A stretch of DNA of 64,000 nucleotides from positions 50,055-114,054 of the forward strand of contig CAKSTB010000007.1 in the NCBI GenBank assembly GCA_934490165.1, in the 5' to 3' direction. The translations under genes and the position numbers were made by a program. Every line of letters begins with the position of its first letter. Position 1 is the first letter of the stretch. Positions 44,395-52,002 of the stretch are shown one piece after another. Under the pieces are notes generated by a model, which saw only the letters and a list, made by a program, of their open reading frames with translations, made no database searches and was not told the DNA's origin. The DNA comes from an uncultured Ruminiclostridium sp. Lineage in GTDB: Bacteria > Bacillota > Clostridia > Oscillospirales > Ruminococcaceae.

Positions 44395-44432
44395 GAAGCT
44401 GTGACGAAATGCAAAAATTTCATCACAGCTTC
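44395..44432. terminator. Long hairpin after the small Cys protein
   Basis: 16-bp stem GAAGCTGTGA.GAAAT with one mismatch. There is a clear T run only on the minus-strand side, so on the plus strand it may work as a weak terminator or mRNA-end structure. Confidence 0.55.
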
Positions 44433-44751
44433 TCGGTTTATCAAAGTTTCATTGAAATTGCAGTGCAACATATCGAAAAAAGTCAGAACAATAAATATAT
44501 AGCCAACAACGCTGAAAACAGCTTCCGCACACCCAAGGTGTTAATAATTTCGTGAGTAAATCGATGCAACTGCACTGTCACCGAAATTTCCAAAAAACGC
44601 ACTATCCAAAGATATCTGTACAGTCCCCCGGGTCGAACAGAGCGTCAGCGTCCCGCTTATACCGACTTTTTAAACGCAATCGTTTGTGTGTCTTATCGCC
44701 AACACCCCATTATGGCAGAAGAGAAAAGGAGTCAGGAAAGTGGGAGCGCGA

Positions 44752-44822
44752 GGGAGAAAACCTAAGGGGAGAGGGGAAAGCGCCTTTGGAGCGCCTTCCT
44801 CTCTCCCCTTGGGTTGTCTCCC
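44752..44822. repeat. 71-bp near-perfect inverted repeat
   Basis: Two 32-nt purine/pyrimidine-skewed arms, GGGAGA..ACC.AAGGGGAGAG..GCGC (44752-44783) against its complement (44791-44822), with about four mismatches and a loop of 7 nt. Extruded as DNA or transcribed it forms a long rod. No T run follows, so it is not an ordinary terminator. Confidence 0.85.
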
Positions 44823-44849
44823 TCACACATAGCAGCAACATCATCAAAT

Positions 44850-44908
44850 AGAATAGCGAACCCGAGAAGTGCTATCCTACAAACAGAACTATCGGTAGCT
44901 TGTTATCA
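44850..44908 (+). repeat. 59-bp direct repeat, unit A
   Basis: Begins AGAATAGCGAACCCGAGAAG and ends TTGTTATCA; matches unit B at 44962 in all but about five positions. Confidence 0.85.
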
Positions 44909-44961
44909 CAATAAAAATATCAAACATTTCCGTCGAACTGAAAACAAAATCTATATCGCAC

Positions 44962-45020
44962 AGAATAGCGAACCCGAGAAGTGCTATCCGGCAAACAGCA
45001 CTATCGGTAGCCTGCTATCA
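44962..45020 (+). repeat. 59-bp direct repeat, unit B
   Basis: Second copy, 112 bp from the first start. In this copy AGTGC and GCACT can pair around a 13-nt loop, whereas the change to GAACT in unit A breaks that stem. Confidence 0.85.
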
Positions 45021-45159
45021 ACGTTAATTGCTAATGCGATATAACAGAAGTACACTAAAAAACTTTCTCCGCATACCCAAAAAATGAGCCGAGCACACTA
45101 TTTTTGTTTTGCGCTTCGACCCACTTTTTCTTTTTCGGGTTGTGTCACAACCCCACTTA

Positions 45160-47136
45160 TTATATTTTATCTTTTCTACCTGATGCAGTATCATCAAAAA
45201 CCGTATCCGCAAACACATCGGCAAGATATTTATCATCGCCTACAGCGGCGGCAAACGGCGCATACGCATCACTGCCGCTGATATTTTCAAGATACGGTGC
45301 GGTTTTGCATACCTCGAGATAGTCCTTTATAAAATCACACTCACCGCTGTGAATTTCTTTGACCGTTTCCGCGTTCTCACACTCGCTGTCAAAGTTCATC
45401 GCCCCGTTTGCCCCGAATCCCGAAAATGACGGCTCGGGAGCACCGAAAAGAAGCTCAAAATAGATATTGTGCTTCATATCCGGATGGTGATTTTCGTAAT
45501 ATCTGCGGTTAAGCGATGAAGAGAAGCAATACGGAATAAGCTTTCCATCGGCAAAATATGTTTCGCTGAAATCACTGTCAAGCTGTACTCTGGTATTTGT
45601 GCCCGCAAGTACGCCTGTCGCATTTATATCCATACCGAATTTGCGGTTCAGAAGCGCATCAAGCATTATGCTTCCGCTTCCTGCCCAGCCGCAGTCGACC
45701 GTCAGAATATTTTTACATCCGGCGGTTTTTTCGTCAAAATAACCCCTTGCGCTTTTTATCATATCGGAATAGCTTTCGGCTATATTTCGGATATTATTGT
45801 AAACAATCTCTTCCACACGCTTACGGTTGGCATTTGTCAGTATTTCATCGGGCATCAGCGAATAATCTGTGCAGGAAAGCTCCATAGCAGAGAAAATCTC
45901 TTTGAGAGTATATTCCCTGCCGACCTTCTGGCTTACAAACCGTCTTACATAATCAAATGGGAATATATCTGCACACAGCTTCGTTGCGGCTGTCCTCGAC
46001 CAGTATATATACTCTGTTGCCATATCGGGATAAAGGCTATCAAACACCTGCCTTAAAATGTATCCGTCACGAGCAAAGAAGAACACCTTATCCGCCTTTT
46101 TCTCAAGTGCCGCTTTATATATAAAATTGCAATATCCGAGTATAAGCAGGCCTCCGCATTTATAGCCGTACTCATAAGCTTTTGAGCAATACCCGCCGCA
46201 GTAAAGCCTTGCATTTACAAGCCCGGAGTAAACCGAGCCGACAAGATATGACAAATCGTGCGGTCTGTACTCCTTGGCAATGCTGTTGATGTTGGGATAG
46301 TAAATTGTTTCAAAGCCCGCCTTTGCGGCATTTTTGATATCGGAATGACGATTGTCACCGATATGGATATAACGCTTATTTCCGTACTTCTTCTTTATTA
46401 TATTGTATATCTTTCCGTCACTCTTTCCACAGCCGTAAGCACAGGAAAGAAAAATACTTTCATAACCGTCAAAGCCGTTTCTATGCAGAAGCTCTTTGAA
46501 AAAATCCTCAGACATATACATATCGGTAGTGATAATGACCGTTTTTCCCGCCAACAATACTTTTTTATATACTTCGAGCATAAACGGATCGGCGCGGCAA
46601 AGTGCAAGCTCGGTATCGCATTCGGTCGTTATGCCGAACTGCGGAGATATACCTGTTTTCTTTGCCACAAGCTCATATATATCCTCTATTGTTATTTCCG
46701 TAGTTCCGTCTGTCTGAAGCTTCTGCTTTCTCGCTTCGCTTTCGCATTTTTTGCGCAATGAGCGGAAATCCGGTATTCCGAGCTTTTCACCTATTATATA
46801 GAACAGGTCGGCGGGCGCTGAAAAAGGTCGTAATATCAGCGTATCAAAAACATCAAACGATACAATGTCAGCACTGCAAAGCGCGGCGGCTGTTTCTTCT
46901 GCCGACATCTTGAAAGCCAGACCGCTTTCATTCCCCGCTTTCTGCTTGTATTTAAGCTCTCTGTCCGGAATGTGCAGAAGCGTATATTTTATATTGAGCC
47001 ACACAGCATATCCCCATGATACAAAAGGTGCTTTTGCGTGCAAGCCATCATGGGTCATTACAAAATGCTCATAGTGATGCTTTACTGTGCGGTTACGGTT
47101 TATAAGAAGATCATACAGCTTTAGTTTTGCTCCCAT
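45160..47136 (-). CDS. HAD-superfamily domain protein, probably surface-polysaccharide related
   Basis: 658 residues. An N-terminal region of about 85 residues is followed by a HAD domain: motif I SFDVFDTLILRPF (both Asp present), motif II threonine in VIITTDMYMS, and a motif IV-like HIGDNRHSDIKNAAKAG. An alpha-helical C-terminal half contains KADKVFFFARDGYILRQVFDSLYP and VDCGWAGSGSIMLDALL. Proteins of this two-part shape are found in glycan and teichoic-acid loci. Enzymatic role unproved; a phosphatase or a HAD-type transferase scaffold are both possible. Single gene; RBS GGCGGAG. Confidence 0.8.
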   Translation of the reverse strand: MGAKLKLYDLLINRNRTVKHHYEHFVMTHDGLHAKAPFVSWGYAVWLNIKYTLLHIPDRELKYKQKAGNESGLAFKMSAEETAAALCSADIVSFDVFDTLILRPFSAPADLFYIIGEKLGIPDFRSLRKKCESEARKQKLQTDGTTEITIEDIYELVAKKTGISPQFGITTECDTELALCRADPFMLEVYKKVLLAGKTVIITTDMYMSEDFFKELLHRNGFDGYESIFLSCAYGCGKSDGKIYNIIKKKYGNKRYIHIGDNRHSDIKNAAKAGFETIYYPNINSIAKEYRPHDLSYLVGSVYSGLVNARLYCGGYCSKAYEYGYKCGGLLILGYCNFIYKAALEKKADKVFFFARDGYILRQVFDSLYPDMATEYIYWSRTAATKLCADIFPFDYVRRFVSQKVGREYTLKEIFSAMELSCTDYSLMPDEILTNANRKRVEEIVYNNIRNIAESYSDMIKSARGYFDEKTAGCKNILTVDCGWAGSGSIMLDALLNRKFGMDINATGVLAGTNTRVQLDSDFSETYFADGKLIPYCFSSSLNRRYYENHHPDMKHNIYFELLFGAPEPSFSGFGANGAMNFDSECENAETVKEIHSGECDFIKDYLEVCKTAPYLENISGSDAYAPFAAAVGDDKYLADVFADTVFDDTASGRKDKI

Positions 47137-47253
47137 TTGAAAGAACTCCGCCTTTCCTTATTACTCTGTTATTTTATTATAATATCATAAAACAGGCAGA
47201 AACACAAGAACCGATACGGTTTGGTTTGTTTTCAGCTTTTGCCCGTAATATAA

Positions 47254-47282
47254 AAACAGCCGCAGTCAGTGCCGCGGCTGTC
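47254..47282 (-). terminator. Terminator hairpin, outer copy
   Basis: CAGCCGC/GCGGCTG hairpin (47257-47280) with a five-base U run on the minus strand. It is near-identical (2 mismatches over 29 bp) to 47528-47556, on the other side of repeat copy 4. It would be the functional terminator for the gene ending at 47577 before the repeat separated the two. Confidence 0.75.
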
Positions 47283-47283
47283 A

Positions 47284-47527
47284 CAGTTTGTAGAAAAAGT
47301 ATGTTTTCTCAATAAAAGTGCTTGTCCTCAATCCCTATCCCCTTTAGGACACTCTGATGGCTTTGCCTCGTGCAAAGCTCGGTGTGCCCTTATTTCGGCA
47401 TCCTTGCCGAAAACCCCTTTCCCCGGGAAAGGGGCTATATTACTGGGGCTACCGCCCCTAGACCCTGTCGGGGGCTACGCCCCTGCGACCCCATTTTTAT
47501 CAACGATAGAGGTTTTTCGACAGTCTG
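47284..47527 (+). repeat. G/C-run hairpin repeat, copy 4, with a 70-bp insert
   Basis: Ends CAGTTTGTAGAAAAAG and TTTTTCGACAGTCTG match copy 2 as an imperfect terminal inverted repeat. The core is interrupted after CTATCCCC by about 70 bp (47342-47410) that carries its own hairpins GCTTTGcctcgtgCAAAGC and TTCGGCATccTTGCCGAA. The other three copies lack this insert. Confidence 0.88.
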
Positions 47528-47556
47528 AAACAGCCGCAGTAAGTACCGCGGCTGTC
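47528..47556 (-). terminator. Terminator hairpin, inner copy
   Basis: Second copy of the CAGCCGC/GCGGCTG hairpin, 21 bp after the stop at 47577, followed by only three U residues before the repeat element begins. Confidence 0.7.
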
Positions 47557-47576
47557 GATATATTCGCTTGCCGATA

Positions 47577-48212
47577 TCAGATAATATCCTTGATATCGAT
47601 ATTTTCGCCTGTAAGACCTACATAAGCGCCCTGCTTTGCCTCATCGCTTTCTGCGTGAGCAAGAAGCCACTTGTTGCAAGCCCAGAGTGTCTTATCCTCT
47701 TCGTATACGGGAGTGATGTTGGGCTTTGCGCCGTTTGTTCCCTTGGGAAGTGCAATAACTACCTTGAAGCAGCCGTCCTTGGTTGCATTGCAGGGAGCAT
47801 AATGTAATGTTGTAGCATAAACCTCAACCACATCGCCTGCTTTTGCTTTAAACGCCATAACCTTAGATGTATCAAGCTTGCCGTCAACTATATCGTCTTC
47901 CTTTGCAACGAGCAGGATAAAATCGTATAAGCCGATGTTGAACTCGCTGTCACGGTGATATTCAAGGCAGTTGAGCTTTGTATTGTGACCATTGCACCAG
48001 CCGAGCTGGATAGGCATACCGCCGTAAGCATTATTCTGTAAAAGTCCGAACAGCTTTGTGTTTTCAAGCGCCGCCTCGCTCGGAACATATCCTACAGCAT
48101 CGGGTAAGGGGGTGCTCTTGTCAAGTGCGGAAAGCAGATCGCTTACATCATAGCCTGTATGTACCTTGCCGTATGCGGCAAATTCCTTATCATTAACAGA
48201 ATATATCTTCAT
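47577..48212 (-). CDS. DUF4867 family protein (cupin-like)
   Basis: 211 residues starting MKIYSVNDKEFAAYGKV, typical of DUF4867. It has a cupin-like beta pattern with possible metal ligands in WCNGHNTKLNCLEYHRDSEFNIG (His, His, Glu) and TLHYAPC. Family members often sit near sugar or sugar-phosphate isomerisation genes, but none is adjacent here, so the substrate is open. Soluble and cytosolic. Own terminator(s) downstream. Confidence 0.8.
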   Translation of the reverse strand: MKIYSVNDKEFAAYGKVHTGYDVSDLLSALDKSTPLPDAVGYVPSEAALENTKLFGLLQNNAYGGMPIQLGWCNGHNTKLNCLEYHRDSEFNIGLYDFILLVAKEDDIVDGKLDTSKVMAFKAKAGDVVEVYATTLHYAPCNATKDGCFKVVIALPKGTNGAKPNITPVYEEDKTLWACNKWLLAHAESDEAKQGAYVGLTGENIDIKDII

Positions 48213-48281
48213 TTTAAATACTCCTTTTTATGGCAGAGCCTGTGTACTGCCGTGTTATCGTTTTCACAAAAGGTAAAGAAA

Positions 48282-48314
48282 ACAGCCACAAGTAAAAACT
48301 CATGGCTGTCTTAA
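48282..48314 (-). terminator. Ferredoxin gene terminator
   Basis: ACAGCCA/TGGCTGT stem with a 14-nt loop and U-rich 3' side on the minus strand. Confidence 0.75.
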
Positions 48315-48322
48315 TGTAAAAA

Positions 48323-48493
48323 TTATTCCTCAGCGGGTGCGCCAACGGGACATACACCTGCGCAAGCACCGCAGCTAACACAAGTGTCAGCGTCGATAAC
48401 GTACTTGCCGTCACCTTCGGAAATTGCCTCAACGGGGCACTGAGCAGCGCAAGCGCCGCAAGCGATGCAATCATCAGAAATTTTATAAGCCAT
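48323..48493 (-). CDS. 2[4Fe-4S] ferredoxin (clostridial type)
   Basis: 56-residue electron carrier. Two cluster motifs CIACGACAAQCP and CVSCGACAGVCP give eight cysteines in the classic CxxCxxCxxxCP spacing. The protein starts MAYKISDD; ATG at 48493 with AAGGAGG 9 nt upstream. Promoter TTGATT-16-TACAAT at 48546-48573. It is a likely redox partner for NfnAB and other ferredoxin enzymes of this anaerobe. Too short for common length cut-offs. Confidence 0.96.
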   Translation of the reverse strand: MAYKISDDCIACGACAAQCPVEAISEGDGKYVIDADTCVSCGACAGVCPVGAPAEE

Positions 48494-48545
48494 CGGAATG
48501 ATCCTCCTTGTGATAATTTGTCATAGAGTTATATGACTTGCTTAT

Positions 48546-48573
48546 ATTGTAACACACTTTCGGAAAAAATCAA
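48546..48573 (-). promoter_or_regulatory. Ferredoxin promoter
   Basis: TTGATT (48568-48573), 16 bp, TACAAT (48546-48551). Confidence 0.75.
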
Positions 48574-48684
48574 GTCCTTTTGATAAATTTATATTGAAAT
48601 ATCGCGCTTTTTTCTGAAATTTTACGTCATTTTCAAGTTAGCGTAAAGTAACCTCAAAACCGCTCCCCGGCTGGATTTGCAGTT

Positions 48685-48993
48685 TTAGTCAAGTAAAGCG
48701 AGGAGCTTTTCCTTGCTGACAAATCCTACCGATTTGTCTATCTGTTTACCGCCCCGAAAAGATATTACGCAGGGTATAGAATCTATGCCGAAATTGACAG
48801 CAAGATCGCGCTCCTCATCGGTATTGACCTTACATATCTTAATTTCCGGGTGTTCTTCGCCGAGCTCGTCAAGCACGGGGGCAAGCATTCTGCACGGACC
48901 GCACCACGGTGCCCAGAAGTCCACTAAAACCGGCTTATCGGACTGTAATACCTCTTCATTGAAATTCTCAGCTGTTACTTCTATATGGCTCAT
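48685..48993 (-). CDS. trxA: Thioredoxin
   Basis: 102-residue disulfide reductase with the active site WCGPC in VDFWAPWCGPCRML, the cis-Pro loop SIPCVISFRGG (an extra Cys precedes the usual Thr position), and KVNTDEERDLAVNFGI. Standard length. Monocistronic under its own promoter; no thioredoxin reductase gene in the window. Confidence 0.95.
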   Translation of the reverse strand: MSHIEVTAENFNEEVLQSDKPVLVDFWAPWCGPCRMLAPVLDELGEEHPEIKICKVNTDEERDLAVNFGIDSIPCVISFRGGKQIDKSVGFVSKEKLLALLD

Positions 48994-49076
48994 AGCTTGT
49001 ACTTCCTTTCGTTTTCGTTGTTTGTTACATCATCAGGAATATCGTACGTAATTTTATCGTACTTATTCTGGTTTTG

Positions 49077-49105
49077 ATTTTATCATATGTAAAGGGAATT
49101 GTCAA
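49077..49105 (-). promoter_or_regulatory. trxA promoter
   Basis: TTGACA (49100-49105), 17 bp, TAAAAT (49077-49082). Confidence 0.8.
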
Positions 49106-49148
49106 GGTAATTCGTAATAATTACTGATTTTAATTTTTCAAAAACAAG

Positions 49149-49177
49149 TTGCAAAAGCCGCCGGGATATGATATACT
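49149..49177 (+). promoter_or_regulatory. guaA promoter
   Basis: TTGCAA (49149-49154), 17 bp, TATACT (49172-49177). No purine riboswitch is seen in the 75-nt leader. Confidence 0.75.
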
Positions 49178-49257
49178 TTGAAATATGCGGAATGCCATGA
49201 TCGGTGCGGATTTCTGCACTGAATGACGGAAAGACAAAAAGGAAAGGAAACTGGAAA

Positions 49258-50817
49258 ATGGCGGAATTTTCAACAAACGAGCACGAGCTTGTACTCGTCA
49301 TTGACTTCGGCGGTCAGTACAATCAGCTTATTGCCCGCAGAGTCAGAGAACATAACATATACTGCGAGGTCATCTCGTACAAAACACCTATAGAGCAGAT
49401 AAAAGCGAAGAACCCGAAGGGTATCATCTTCACCGGCGGTCCGAGAAGCGTATATCTTGACGACTCGCCCAGAATGACAAACGAAATATTTGAACTCGGC
49501 GTACCGATATTCGGTATCTGCTACGGCGCACAGTTTATGGTTTATGGCCTTGGCGGAAAGATCGGCAAGGCTAACGAGAATGCCGCCGCAGAATTCGGCA
49601 GGACAGAGTGCGAATTTGACACAACCTGTCCCGTATTCGACGGACTTAAGAAGAACTCGGTCGTATGGATGAGCCACAACGACTATATTGAGGTTCTCCC
49701 CGAGGGCTTCAAGGCTGTAGGTCACAGTGACAAGTGTCCCTATGCCGCCATTGAGAACGTTGAAAAAGGATTTTACGCTACGCAGTTCCACCCCGAGGTA
49801 AACCACACCGAACAGGGCTTTGATATGCTCGGAAACTTCCTGTACAAGGTATGTCACTGCAAGGGCGACTGGACAATGAAGAACTATGCGGAAGAGGCTA
49901 TAAAGCAGATCCGCGCAAAGGTCGGCGACGGCAAGGTTCTCCTTGCTCTTTCGGGCGGTGTTGACAGCTCGGTAGCCTGCGCTCTGCTTTCAAAGGCAGT
50001 CGGCAACCAGCTAACCTGCGTGTTCGTTGATCACGGCTTTATGAGAAAGAACGAGGGTGACGAGGTCGAGCAGGCATTCAAGGACTGGGACGTAAACTTC
50101 ATCAGAGTAAATGCCGCCGACCGTTTCATCGGCAAGCTTGAGGGCGTGTCCGACCCCGAAACCAAGAGAAAGACCATCGGCGAAGAATTTATCCGTGTAT
50201 TCGAGGAAGAGGCAAAGAAGATCGGCAAGGTCGACTTCCTTGTACAGGGTACGATCTACCCCGATGTTATTGAAAGCGGCACAGGCGATGCCGCAGTTAT
50301 CAAGTCGCACCACAACGTAGGCGGTCTGCCCGACTATGTCGACTTCAAGGAAATAATCGAGCCGCTCCGTCTTTTATTCAAGGACGAGGTAAGAAAGCTC
50401 GGTACTGAGCTCGGTCTGTCAGACGTACTCGTATGGCGCCAGCCGTTCCCCGGCCCCGGTCTTGCGATCAGAATAATCGGCGAGATCACCCGTGAAAAGC
50501 TCGCAACTCTTCAGGACGCAGACTACATCTTCCGTGAAGAGATCGCGAACGCAGGTTTAGACCGCAGTATAAACCAATATTTCGCCGTTCTGACAAATAT
50601 GCGTTCTGTAGGCGTTATGGGCGACGACAGAACTTACGATTACACCCTCGCTTTAAGAGGCGTTACTACAAGCGACTTTATGACCGCCGACTTCGCAAGA
50701 ATCCCTTACGACGTGCTTGAAAAAGCAAGCGTGAGAATCGTAAACGAGGTCAAGAATATCAATAGGATCTGCTACGATATCACGAGTAAGCCTCCGGCTA
50801 CTATTGAGTGGGAATAA
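49258..50817 (+). CDS. guaA: GMP synthase (glutamine-hydrolysing)
   Basis: Converts XMP to GMP with glutamine and ATP. 519 residues from the ATG at 49258; an 18-codon upstream extension has no ribosome-binding site. The class I amidotransferase half has the nucleophile in GICYGAQ and the His/Glu pair in YATQFHPEV. The ATP-pyrophosphatase half has the P loop LALSGGVDSSVACALL. The dimerisation domain ends KPPATIEWE, the standard GuaA end. Confidence 0.97.
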   Translation: MAEFSTNEHELVLVIDFGGQYNQLIARRVREHNIYCEVISYKTPIEQIKAKNPKGIIFTGGPRSVYLDDSPRMTNEIFELGVPIFGICYGAQFMVYGLGGKIGKANENAAAEFGRTECEFDTTCPVFDGLKKNSVVWMSHNDYIEVLPEGFKAVGHSDKCPYAAIENVEKGFYATQFHPEVNHTEQGFDMLGNFLYKVCHCKGDWTMKNYAEEAIKQIRAKVGDGKVLLALSGGVDSSVACALLSKAVGNQLTCVFVDHGFMRKNEGDEVEQAFKDWDVNFIRVNAADRFIGKLEGVSDPETKRKTIGEEFIRVFEEEAKKIGKVDFLVQGTIYPDVIESGTGDAAVIKSHHNVGGLPDYVDFKEIIEPLRLLFKDEVRKLGTELGLSDVLVWRQPFPGPGLAIRIIGEITREKLATLQDADYIFREEIANAGLDRSINQYFAVLTNMRSVGVMGDDRTYDYTLALRGVTTSDFMTADFARIPYDVLEKASVRIVNEVKNINRICYDITSKPPATIEWE

Positions 50818-51150
50818 GCCGCAAACCTCAATAAACCGCGTAGCAGAGCCATTTGCAAGCATTCGATTTGGATTTTGACCGCACTTTGACCTCAAATTCC
50901 GTATATCGAGCCAACTTGAAACAATTTAATACTATTATGATTAAGAGCCGCTGCGATTGCAGCGGCTCTTAATGTGTTGAAAAAACATTTTCGGCACACC
51001 GCAGACGATGAGAAACACACGCAGGCGGTAAAACCGTTCCGGAGAATTTGCAGATGCTGTGCAGGGATTGTAATTTGAAAAAGTCGGGGCAGGAATAATA
51101 ACGAAAGCGGTATTGTTTACGAACGATATCGCTTTTTGTATTATCAAGGG
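50818..51150. other. Spacer between guaA and the AT-rich cassette
   Basis: No gene is seen. A 14-bp perfect hairpin TAAGAGCCGCTGC/GCAGCGGCTCTTA (50942-50971) may end guaA transcripts although it lacks a T run. A second stem AAAGCGGTAT/ATATCGCTTT (51104-51135) followed by TTTTTG is a plausible plus-strand terminator just before the hamA promoter. GC content drops sharply from here on. I could not find direct repeats flanking the cassette. Confidence 0.55.
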
Positions 51151-51179
51151 TTGATAATAACTAGGAAAAGTGCTATAAT
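51151..51179 (+). promoter_or_regulatory. hamAB promoter
   Basis: TTGATA (51151-51156), 17 bp, TATAAT (51174-51179). Confidence 0.85.
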
Positions 51180-51213
51180 TATAATAGATTAACACTCAAT
51201 ATGGAGGGATATT

Positions 51214-52002
51214 ATGCAATACCTAGATTACCTGATTCCATTGCCCAGTATCACAACAGATAATGGTGATACAGTAGATGTTTTTGAACTCAAAGCAGAT
51301 ATTGACGAGCCATCACTTGAGGAATGGGCTGCACATTTCCGTCAGAATTATTGTAGTGATGATATATTGGAAATACTTATAGATGGCACCGGAATGACAA
51401 AAGAAGAATACCTATTATCACACAAGTTTCCTGATAAAACAGATGGGTTTGGTCCAGGAACGAGATCTGGTGATTTTGGAGAATTACTGATATCTGATTA
51501 TCTTGAATTCGTTCTTGGCTATACAGTCCCAAGAGAACGATATAAAAACAAATTTAATCGTAGTTCATCCACACAGGGAACCGATGTATTAGCATACAAA
51601 ATATCTGGTACATCGAATGATCCTAATGATGAATTAGTTACTTTTGAAGTAAAAGCGCAAGCAAGTGGAAATGCTCCACAAAACCGGTTACAGGATGCTA
51701 TTAATGACTCTTTTAAGGATCCAATCAGAAAAGGAGAAACGCTTAGTGCATTAAGACAACTTTATATCGAAAAAGGAAAATCTGACAAAGCTCAGCAGAT
51801 TCAACGCTTTCAAAACAAACCAGATAACCCTTATGTTGAAAAGAATGGTGCGGCAACAGTGCATGATATAAAGAACTATTCAGAATCAGTACTAAAAACT
51901 GTTGATTTAAAAGGGGGAGCTCGATGGCTTATCGTAATAAAACGAGCCGAACTAATGAAACTTGTTCACAGCTTATATGAGAGGGCTGCAAAATGCAATT
52001 AG
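51214..52002 (+). CDS. hamA: Hachiman nuclease-like protein HamA (DUF1837-like)
   Basis: 262 residues, ATG with GGAGG 6 nt upstream. A PD-(D/E)xK pattern is visible: Glu90 in SGDFGELLISDY, Asp124 in QGTDVLAYK, and Glu145-Val-Lys147 in VTFEVKAQA. This order and the helicase partner overlapping it fit HamA of the Hachiman defence system, in which HamA is the DNA-degrading effector held by HamB. The gene is AT-rich with AAA/TTA/AGA codon preference, unlike its neighbours, which suggests transfer. The family call is by eye; the two-gene context raises confidence. Confidence 0.8.
   Translation: MQYLDYLIPLPSITTDNGDTVDVFELKADIDEPSLEEWAAHFRQNYCSDDILEILIDGTGMTKEEYLLSHKFPDKTDGFGPGTRSGDFGELLISDYLEFVLGYTVPRERYKNKFNRSSSTQGTDVLAYKISGTSNDPNDELVTFEVKAQASGNAPQNRLQDAINDSFKDPIRKGETLSALRQLYIEKGKSDKAQQIQRFQNKPDNPYVEKNGAATVHDIKNYSESVLKTVDLKGGARWLIVIKRAELMKLVHSLYERAAKCN

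Larger units (their letters stand above)
44433..45159. other. Repeat-rich non-coding spacer
   Basis: About 730 bp with no convincing gene on either strand: the open frames present lack ribosome-binding sites and run through the repeats. It contains a 71-bp near-perfect hairpin (44752-44822) and two 59-bp direct repeats (44850, 44962), described separately. Confidence 0.6.

Noticed and set aside
44552..44851. 99-residue plus-strand frame in the repeat-rich spacer
   Set aside because: It is translated through the 71-bp inverted repeat and has no ribosome-binding site; composition is not protein-like.
44850..45020. Possible CRISPR array
   Set aside because: Only two 59-bp units with one spacer-like gap, no cas genes and unit length too great for a CRISPR repeat.
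48214..48474. 86-residue minus-strand frame overlapping the ferredoxin
   Set aside because: It is a shifted frame of the real ferredoxin gene, which has all eight cysteines and a strong ribosome-binding site.
49178..49257. Purine riboswitch before guaA
   Set aside because: The leader is too short and has no purine-aptamer three-way junction.
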